Positions 55,200 through 63,900 of a DNA stretch of 64,000 nt are shown here, piece after piece (positions within the stretch are counted from its first letter, which is position 1; every line of letters begins with the position of its first letter). Origin of the DNA: Ramlibacter aurantiacus (GTDB lineage Bacteria; Pseudomonadota; Gammaproteobacteria; Burkholderiales; Burkholderiaceae_C); assembly GCF_016722895.1 (NCBI RefSeq), contig NZ_JAEQNA010000014.1, positions 1 to 64,000 on the forward strand, written 5' to 3'. The position numbers and the translations under genes were made by a program. Under the pieces are notes generated by a model. It did no database searches, had not been told where the DNA came from, and saw nothing but the letters and a program-made list of their open reading frames with translations.

Positions 55200-55232
55200 G
55201 TGCGTTCCTTTTTGCAGGGGGATGGCCGGGCC

Positions 55233-55736
55233 TCAGCGAGGCCCGAAGAATTCGCCGCTGAGGACGGGTTCCTCGTGCTGGTTCTCCTTGGAATTTCCCG
55301 CCATCTCACGGCCGTCGATGCCGATGCGGGCGAACATGTTGCCGCCTTCCACGGCCGCGGCACCGATGCGCAGCATCACCAGCGGCTGGCCGGGCGAGGC
55401 GCGGAAGCGGTAGAAGGTGCCGCGCGGCATCATCACCCCGTGCAGCGGGCCGATGGTCTTGAGCTCGCCGTGGGGTCCGTGGAAGTTGGCCTCGCCTTGC
55501 AGCACCACGAACACGTGGTCCTCGTCGGTGTGGGCGTGCAGCGTGTTTTCGCCCGATTCGGCATAGCCCTTGAGGATCACCGTCATGGCGGGCGTGGCGG
55601 CCAGCACGGTGTCGGTGCGGCCTGTCAGCGGCAGCGGCCCCGTCACGGCGAAGAACGAGGGGCGGCCTTCGGCGTACCTGGATTCGAAGGCGGCCTGGTA
55701 GTCGTCGATGGTGCTCAGCAGGTTGGGCTGGGTCAT
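55233..55736 (-). CDS. Cupin domain protein
   Basis: The 167-residue product has one cupin barrel with the first motif HAHTDEDHVFVVLQGEANFH (about 74-93) and a second motif around GVMMPRGTFYRFRA. Metal ligands are expected at the histidines of HAHTDEDH. I chose the ATG at 55736; a longer reading frame upstream crosses the divergent LysR gene. Its reaction is unknown. It is the first gene of the leftward cupin, Bug, dehydrogenase, DMT set, which is probably controlled by the divergent LysR. Confidence 0.85.
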   Translation of the reverse strand: MTQPNLLSTIDDYQAAFESRYAEGRPSFFAVTGPLPLTGRTDTVLAATPAMTVILKGYAESGENTLHAHTDEDHVFVVLQGEANFHGPHGELKTIGPLHGVMMPRGTFYRFRASPGQPLVMLRIGAAAVEGGNMFARIGIDGREMAGNSKENQHEEPVLSGEFFGPR

Positions 55737-55922
55737 GAGGCGGTGCGTTGACAAACGGTTCGGCGCGCCACGCCGACGGCCTGGCCGCGACCGATTCTGC
55801 GAGGGCGGGGCGGCTGCGGCCAATACCGAATTCCTCGCGACTGAGACGCGGCGCGTATCAATCCGCCGGCGGCGGTAAGCTTCCGGCACCCGGCACCGCA
55901 CGCCTGGAAGCCCGCCCGAACC

Positions 55923-56798
55923 GTGACCGAACTTCGCCATCTCCGCTATTTCATGGTGGTTGCTGAAGAACTCCATTTCAGCCGCGCCGCCGCCCGCCTG
56001 AACATGTCGCAGCCACCGCTCAGCCAGCAGATCAAGCAGCTGGAACAGGCGGTGGGAACGCCGCTGTTCACGCGCACCAAGCGCTCGGTGTCGCTGACCA
56101 ACGCCGGGCGCGACCTGTACGAGCGGGCGCTGCCCTGGCTGGAGGAGCTCGACGAGATGTTCTCGCGCGCCCGCGCCATCGGGCAGGGCGAGCAGGGCAG
56201 CATCACCGTGGGCTGCAGCTACACCACCAGCCGCCGCCTGGTGCCACAGGCCATCCGCCTGTTCGCGCAGCGCTACCCCTCGGTCACGGTGAAGCTGATC
56301 GAGGCGCAGTTCGACCGGCAGGTCGAGTACCTGGCGCGTGGCCTCACCGACCTGGCGGTGATCCGCTTGCCGGTGCGGCACGCCGATTTCGTCGCCCGCC
56401 CCTTGTATGAGGAAGACCTGGTCGTGGCCCTGCCGCCCGACCACCGCCTGGCCGGCCGTGCGCGGCTTCGGCTGCGGGAGCTGCGCCAGGAGGTCTTCAT
56501 CAACGCCAGCCGCCAGCCGGTGGGCCTGTTCGATTCGGTGCGCGCGCTGTGTGAAAGCGCGGGCTTCACCCCGCAGGTGCTGGACATCTGCTCCAACGCC
56601 CATTCGGCCGTGGGCCTGGTGGGGGCGGGCATGGGCATCGCGCTGGTGCCCGAGAGCGTGCGCCATGCCGACCACAAGCACGTGGTCTACAAGCCGCTGT
56701 CGGACTCGCCGCGGTCGGTGGTGGGCGCGGTCTGCCGGCGCAACCACTCGGCCGCGACGCAGCTGTTCGTGGACACCATCGCCGAACTCGCCGGCTAG
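55923..56798 (+). CDS. LysR-family regulator (BenM/CatM/TfdR branch)
   Basis: The 291-residue product has the LysR helix-turn-helix (VVAEELHFSRAAARLNMSQP, about 12-31, then LSQQIKQLEQAVG) of the group that regulates aromatic and carboxylic acid pathways. It begins at GTG 55923 (TELRHLRYF). Divergent from the cupin-Bug set and upstream of the class II aldolase, it may control both. In the promoter region ATAC (55823-55826) and GTAT (55855-55858) occur, but not at the ATAC-N7-GTAT spacing of known BenM sites. Confidence 0.92.
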   Translation: MTELRHLRYFMVVAEELHFSRAAARLNMSQPPLSQQIKQLEQAVGTPLFTRTKRSVSLTNAGRDLYERALPWLEELDEMFSRARAIGQGEQGSITVGCSYTTSRRLVPQAIRLFAQRYPSVTVKLIEAQFDRQVEYLARGLTDLAVIRLPVRHADFVARPLYEEDLVVALPPDHRLAGRARLRLRELRQEVFINASRQPVGLFDSVRALCESAGFTPQVLDICSNAHSAVGLVGAGMGIALVPESVRHADHKHVVYKPLSDSPRSVVGAVCRRNHSAATQLFVDTIAELAG

Positions 56799-56901
56799 GG
56801 TTTTCATATCCGAAACGTCTCAGTCGCGTCCTGGGAGGTATTGGACCGGGCAGGCCGCGCGGACCAGAATGCCGCCTTCTCCGGATCCGCCAGACCGTGC
56901 C

Positions 56902-57645
56902 ATGACCTCGCCAACCCCATCGCTGCGCGACGCGCTGCAGGACCTCTCGCTGGCCTGCCGCATCCTCGAACTCGAAGGCCACGGCGACATGTCGCTGGGC
57001 CATGTGTCGCTGCGCGACCCCGGCGGTCGCGGCTTCTGGATGAAGCGCAACCGCATCGGCCTGGGCGAGGTGTGCGGACCGGCCGACTTCGTGCTGGTGG
57101 ATTTCGACGGCGTCAAGCTCGAGGGCGAGGGCGGGCGCCACTCGGAGTGGCCGATCCACTCGGAGATCCTGCGCAACCGACCCGACGTGCAGGTGGTGGC
57201 CCACACCCACCCGTTCTACTGCTCGGTGCTGTCGGCGTCATCCGAGCCCCTGCTGCCCTTCACGCTGGACACCGACTATTTCATCGACGTGCCCAAGCAC
57301 GTGGACGACGTGGCGCTGATCACCACCAAGGCCGAGGGGCAGTCGCTGGCCAGGTCGCTGGGCGAGCACTTCGCGGTGCTGATGGGAAACCACGGCCTCA
57401 CCTTCTGCGGCGGCTCCATCGCCGAGGCCACCTGCATCGGCGTGTTCGTGGAGAAGGCCGCCAAGGCCAACGTGGTGGGCCGCTCCGCCGGCTTCGCCCA
57501 CGCCATGCCGCTGCCCGAGACCCGCACCCGCCGGCGCTCGCAGATCATGACGCCGGCGCACATCGAGCACTCGTGGAACTACTTCAAGCGCAAGCTGGCG
57601 TGGTTCCTGGATCGCACGGTGGCGCCGGGTGCGGTGTTCCGGTGA
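56902..57645 (+). CDS. Class II aldolase/adducin family protein
   Basis: The 247-residue product has the fuculose-phosphate aldolase-like fold. Metal ligands are likely the two His in VVAHTHPFYC and the His in LMGNHGLTFCG. An acidic residue in HSEWPIHSEIL is the expected base. The family cleaves or decarboxylates phosphorylated or keto-acid substrates. I chose the ATG at 56902. It lies downstream of the LysR and may act after the 2-hydroxyacid dehydrogenase, which is an inference. No obvious ribosome site is visible. Confidence 0.88.
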   Translation: MTSPTPSLRDALQDLSLACRILELEGHGDMSLGHVSLRDPGGRGFWMKRNRIGLGEVCGPADFVLVDFDGVKLEGEGGRHSEWPIHSEILRNRPDVQVVAHTHPFYCSVLSASSEPLLPFTLDTDYFIDVPKHVDDVALITTKAEGQSLARSLGEHFAVLMGNHGLTFCGGSIAEATCIGVFVEKAAKANVVGRSAGFAHAMPLPETRTRRRSQIMTPAHIEHSWNYFKRKLAWFLDRTVAPGAVFR

Positions 57646-57823
57646 AAGGTCGCACGAGCAGGGACTGAAACGGCTTGGGAAGAGATTCACTTCCTCGGTC
57701 GCGGCCGTCAGTTGCTCAAGGTCTCCCGAGTCGTGCGCCAGCTTGGCCTGTGGACTGAAGCATCGGACTGGCGACCACGCCCGGCAGATATGACGACTTA
57801 AGCACTCCATCCCCCAATAGAAT

Positions 57824-57842
57824 CGCGGCCATTTTCCGCGAA
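57824..57842. promoter_or_regulatory. Dyad and possible -10 upstream of the giant gene
   Basis: The 266-bp gap before the giant gene is visibly less GC-rich than its surroundings. It contains TAGAAT (57819-57824, one base from TATAAT; no good -35) and a 6-bp dyad TCGCGG-N7-CCGCGA (57824-57842), which overlaps it. The dyad could be an operator. GGGAGG upstream of the ATG at 57912 is a strong ribosome site. Confidence 0.35.
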
Positions 57843-57911
57843 CAGAAGCACGCCTTTCTCCGGGCGAGGTCCATTCCACGTGCTTGCGGGCATGCGTTGG
57901 GAGGACGCTTC

Positions 57912-60900
57912 ATGAACCAGTCTTCGTGCCTTACGGGTGCCGTGCTGCGCTGCATTACCGCAGCCGCGGCCGGCTTGCGTCACTCCACGGTCTGCCTCCT
58001 ACAGGGCCTGCTGATGACTGTCCTTCCGGTCAGTGTCTCGGCCGCGCAGCCTGTGGTCCCGGCCAATTCACACACTGATCCTGCAGCCGATCTGCAAACC
58101 GTCAGTCGCGGCTTACGCTGGATGCAGGCCCAACTCGCTGTGAACCAGCCGCTGCAGGCCGGCCGCGTGGCCGATCAGGCGCTGGTGAGTTGCGAGGGGG
58201 CCGGCACCTGGCTGCGGCTAGGTGGCGAGCCTGGCGCGGTGCGAGCCGTGCTTGCCGCCATACCTCAAACCCTGGCAGCGCCGGGCGCCGCCACCCAGTG
58301 GCTCGGATGTGCCAGCGCCGTTGCGCTCGTTCCGCGTTGGCGAACGCCCGATGACCTGCAGGCGCGGCGCCTGGGTGCACGGGGCTACGCCGCGTTCCTG
58401 GGGCAGCAAAGCGCCAGCGTGCTCGACACCGCCTGGGCGCTGCGCAGCTGGGAGGCGGACGACGCACTCGCGCCGTTGTTGGCCTGGTTGACCGAGGTGC
58501 AGTCGGTGGACGGCAGCTTCCCGACGGCCGGCCAGCCCGACCTCCTGGCCACGGCGGCGGTGGTTCGCGCGCTGCAGTCGCACGTGGCCCGCCATCCGGG
58601 CGCGGCGCAGTTGGCAAGCAGCGCGGCACGCTGGCTTCTGGCGCAGCGTGATGCGCAGCGCCAGTGGCAGGACGACAGTGCCCTCACCGCGGCGGTTTTC
58701 GAGGCGGTGCATCCCTACACCAGCGATGCTCCCGAGGTGGCGGCGGACGTGGGGCGCTTCCTTCGATCCAGCCAGCGCGCCAGTGGCGCCTGGGCCGAGC
58801 AGGGGGTCGATGACCTGTACGTGACCGCGCTGGCCCTGCGGGCATTGGCCCTTGTCGATGAACCTCCGCGCAACCCCGCCCTCGGCGCAGGTGCGGTCAT
58901 TGCCGGTCGCGTGCTCGATGGCAGAAATCAGCGGCCTCTCGCCGACGTGCGTCTCCAGGCCCAGCCCGCCGGCGGCCCCGCGCGCGAGCTGCTCACGGAT
59001 GCATCGGGCTCCTACCGCGTGGAGGGCATCGCGCCCGGCGCGGTGCAACTGACAGCGCAGCGCGAGGGGTACGCACCGGTGCACGCTGTGGCCCAACTCG
59101 CACCGGCCATGACCGCCACCTTCTCGCCGACCTTGTGGCCGCTCGCTTCGCAGCCGCCGGCAGCAGCCCTGCTGCACGGCCACACCGTCGATGCACAGAC
59201 CGGGCTGCCGCTCGTGCAAGCCCTTGTGCAACTGCAAGTCGCCGGCGCGCATCGCTCGTCGACCCTCACAGACACCCAGGGCCGCTTCGAGCTGCCGCTC
59301 GAAGGCGACGGCCAGGTGTCCGTCGCTTTCATCCGGGACGGATACGATTCGGTCGAGCAAGCCTTCGTGCTCACGTCGGGCAGCAGCCTTGCTGTGGGCG
59401 GCGTGCCAATGCGGCCAGTGCGCCGTGCTGCGCCGGCCGAGCCGCCTGTTGCCGGCGCGCCCACCTGGACGGCGCCGGTTCTGTCGCCGGGGGAGCTTGG
59501 CCTGCGCGAGGCGCTGCGGGCCAGCGCAAACCTGTCGCATTCCGGCCCCCTGCCGGTCGAGGTCGCCTTGACTGCAGCGATCATCGACGCGCAAGGCGGC
59601 GTCATCGCACGGCCAGCCGTATTGGACAGCGCCGGCACACCGGTGGCCAGCGTCTTCCTGTCCCCCGGCACCGAGCTGGGGGTGCAGGTGCAGTGGACCA
59701 GTGGCGCGCACCCGCCGGGCCGTTACCAGCTTCGTCTGCAGGCGCAGCAGCCCGGCGCCGCAGAGGCGCGCGATCCCGACGGGGTCGTGCTGTCTCAGAC
59801 GCAAGCGACCTTCCAGATTCGAGCTGCACCGAGTCTTTCGGGCGAGCCGCAGGCCTCGCCTTCCGTCGTGCGCGCCGGCCGGGGTGAGCCGGTGGCCCTG
59901 GCGGCCTTGCTGCGCAACGACGGCAACATCGCGCTGCCCGCGCAGCGCATTCAGCTGGAAGTCGTGGAGCGCGTCAGCGGGCAACGCCGCCACGCCGTAG
60001 CCGTCGACGCTGCCGCCTGGGGACAGGGTCAGCTGGCCACGCTGGACTTCGGCGTCTGGCATGCGCAGGAGGCCGGTGACTACGAACTGCGGCTGTCCGC
60101 CGCGTCCGTGCCGGGCACGCTGTTGCGCGGGTCCTTGTATGTCGGCGACAGCGCGTCCGGCCAATTCACCGTGCATCCGGCCCAGGTCGAGCCCGGCACG
60201 GCACGGGTTCGCGCGACGGTCAGCGTGCAGGGGCAGGACGTCCAGCGCCGTGCCAGCGTCGATCCCCTGGTTCCGCTGGTGCGCGCTGCGGTCGTCGGTG
60301 CGGTCCGTGCCGGCGATCGGCTGGCCTATGACCACTATGTGACCAGCAATGCCAGCTACGGTCGTTGCTTCATGTGTCATGTGCAGTCGCAGGCCGTTGC
60401 CGGTGGCGAGCGCAGCCTTCGGCACATGGCGCCCGACAGCCCGCTGCGCCGTGCGGTGCTGATGTCGGCCGTCACGCAAAACCTGATTCATCCGGAAGAC
60501 AGCAGCATGACCCGCACCGGGCCGACCCAGCTACCGGCCAAGGTCGCCTACCGCGACTCGCCGGGTGGATACACCCACACCAACACCACGCTGGGCCTTT
60601 GGGCGGCCGGTTATTGGCACGACCCAGTGGCTGTCCATCTTTCGCGAGTGCGCATGGCCGAATACCTCATGCGCGTGCAACAGTCCGACGGTGGCTGGAG
60701 CGCAGACCACCCGGACGGGTGGTGGCGTGCGCCCGTGGCGCTGGTGGCGCTCAATGCCGGCAGCCTGGCGGCGCTGCGCGATGCGCTTCAAACCCTGGGC
60801 CCAGCGGTGGGCCGGCAGTTGCAGCCCTGGCCGGTGGCTGGCCTGCCCGCCGGCCAGAAGCGCCTGTCCGCCAGTCCGGACGGCACCGTGTACGTCACGC

Positions 60901-63900
60901 TCTTCGGCGGCGATCTCTGGGCGGTGGCACCCGCCGGCGTGGCCAGGCGCCTGGTCGCTGATGTGCCGGTGCGCAGTGCCTGGCCATTGGAGGCTGGGCG
61001 ACTGTTGATCGGCTCGTCCCAGGGCGTGTTCGTGCGCGAGGTCGACGGGCAGATGCGTCGCCTCTGGAACGCCAACGTCTTCGATGCCCAGCCGATGCCC
61101 GATGGGCATTTCCTGGTCACCTTGTGGGGTGGCGACAGCCTCTACCGGCTCAGCCCCGATGGGCAGGCCACGGTGCTGGTTCGCGACGCTCAACTGGCAG
61201 GAACGATGGGCGTTGCCCGGATGCCCGACGGCTCGCTGATCGCATTCGGTCAGAACCGCGGCACCGTGCTGCGCTTCGGCGCCGATGGCAGCCGCCTCGA
61301 ATCGCCGGTGCCTGTCACGCCCGAGGGCGCCATGATGAATGCGATTGCCTACGGCGACGGGCTGCTGCTGGCCCACCAGACGGGGCTCTACTTCTACAAC
61401 CGCGAGGGCGTGGCCCAGCGATGGACCCACCAGGGCGCCTTTGGCCAGGTGGTATTGCCCGACGGCCGACTGATCGTCGAATCCGGCGGCATCTTGCACG
61501 AGGTCGTCGAGCAGGCTATCGATCCGGCCCCCACCCGCGCCCGCATCGACCAGTCGATGGAGCGGGCGGCTGGCTGGCTGTTGTCGGCCTCCCGTGCCGC
61601 CGAGGACAACAACGTCGAGCAGGCCTTCAGGCTCATGGGCCTGTCGCATGCACGCCGCTTTTTCAAGGGCACGGCGCGTGCGAACGACTTCGACGCCGCC
61701 ATCGCCGAGGTCGCCGCGCGCTTGCTCGCCCGTCAGCGGCCCGATGGCGGCTGGTCGGCCAGGCGCAATGGAGCCACCAGCGACTCGATGGTCACCGCCA
61801 TGGTGGGCATGGGGCTGGATGCGCTCAGCCCGTCGCCGCGTGCACCCGAGGTCCGCAAGGCCGTCCAGTTCCTGCTGGCCTCCCAGCGCGCTGACGGACT
61901 CTGGTACTCGGAAGACCGTGTGGCGGGGACGGCCCTGATGGCCACCACCTGGGTCGAGCTATGGCTGCCCATGGTGCTGGAGCGGCTTGGCGGCATCGAC
62001 ACCGAGCTGCACATCAGCCTGCCCGCTGGCGCCGCGCTGGACACCCCCGAGCCCGCGCCGATTCGCGCAGTCACCAACAGCCACGGTGGTCGTGACTACG
62101 TCTGGAGACTCACTGGCGTCACTGACGCAAACCGCGAGGTGAGCTTCAACCTCACCCTGGACGGCTTGACGCAGGACGAAATGCGCCCGGTGGCCAGTGC
62201 CGCTGAACTCGTCTTCGACAACAGCCTGATGCCGGGCGAGACGGTGCGGTCCTCGCTCGGTATCCCGGCAGTCATGGCCGGTACGCGTCTGGCGCTCGCC
62301 CTATCCACCGACAAACCCGCCTATCGCCCCGGCGAGCGGGTGCTGCTGCACACCGACGTGCGCAACGACAGCCCAGGCGCGCGAACAACCCAGCTTCGCT
62401 TGCGCGTGCTCGATGCGTCGGGCCGCGAGGTGGAGTGGCTGCCGGCCGGTGATGTCCTGGCCATGGCACCCAGCCAGTCGCAGCGCACCCAGGCCGCTTG
62501 GCCGGCGGATGCCATGCTGGCCGGTGACTACGTGGCCGAGGCCCAACTGCTGTCAACGGCGGGCCAGGTCTATGCCACCGCCCGCGCGCCACTGCACATC
62601 GAGCCCGGGGACGAACCGGCCAATGCCGCCCGCCTGGTTGCAGATCGCAGTCGCTACGACACCGCGCAGCCCGTCGTGCTGAGCGCACGGGTCCTCAATC
62701 GGTCGGTCAACCTGCTGCAGCAGGGGCTGGTGGCTCGAACACTCGTGCAGTCCGCCAGCGGCGCGGCCATGTTCGAGCGTGCCGAACCCATCGAGCAGCT
62801 GCCGGCCGGCTCACAGCGTCCGTTCATCTACCACCTGGCCGCCGGCAGCCTGCCTGCTGGCCGCTACCGCGCGCAGCTGGAACTGCTGAATGGTGGTGAT
62901 CCGCTCGCCTCCAGTGCGACCGAGTTCGAAGTGCTTGGCAGCGAACGCACCGGACTCGGCCTGGAGGGCGCCCTGCAGGCGCCGCCCCGCGCCCTCATCG
63001 GGCAGCCGGTGCCCCTGCGTTGGCACGGCCGCCACCAAGGCGATGCGGCAATGATCGACCTGCCCATCGACATCGTCGTGCTGGAACCGGCAACCGGCCG
63101 GGTCGCTGCGCGTTTCTCAAATCGGCTGCCACGCTGGGCCCCCGGAGAAACACCCGTGCTCACCGCCAATTGGCCTGCACAAGGGACTGACGGACAGGCC
63201 TGGGTCCTGGCTGCCAGCACCACCTTGCAGGGTCGCGAGTTGGCGTTGGGCCACGCGCCGCTGGTGATCCTGGGCCAGCCGCGGATGGTGTTTGCGGATC
63301 CGGGAGTGGATTTCGGCTCTGCCCAGGCAGGCACACCGCTGGAGCGTGCCGCGGTGGTCCAGTCCGCCGGCACCGCCTCCGCTCGTCTGGTCGACTTCCA
63401 CCTGGAGGGGCCGGCTGCCGGCGCCTACGCGCTGACCGCCACGGAGTGCGCCCCGCCGGCCACCCTGCCCGCGGGGAGCCAGTGCGGGCTTCGGCTGCGC
63501 TTCCTCGCAGCGCAGGCCGGCAACCATCCGGCCGTGCTGGTACTGCGTTGGCAGCACCCGGCGGACACCGCCGTCGCCGGCGAAACCCGCCTCGCCTTGT
63601 CAGCCCAGGCCACCACGCCGCTGCTGCGTGGCAGCCTGCATGCCCAGCCACGCGTGGTCGATGCCGGCCAGCCGCTGGCCCTGACCTATGGCCTGACCAA
63701 TCCCGCGCCGGTCTCTGCCGCGAGTTCTGTCAGCCTGACGGTGCTGGACCAGAAAGGCCGCAGCGCGGACCGGTGGACCTTAGGGCCCAACTTGCGCCCC
63801 GGGGGCACCCACCTGGGCAGCCAGACCTGGACGGTGCCGTCGCACTGGCCGCCGCAAACAGCCACTGCCGTGCTCACGCAGCAGGTGGCCGGCGGTGAAG

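Noticed and set aside
58218-60491. 757-codon leftward open frame
   Set aside because: It is antisense to the giant gene, whose frame shows a signal peptide, repeats and a strong ribosome site.
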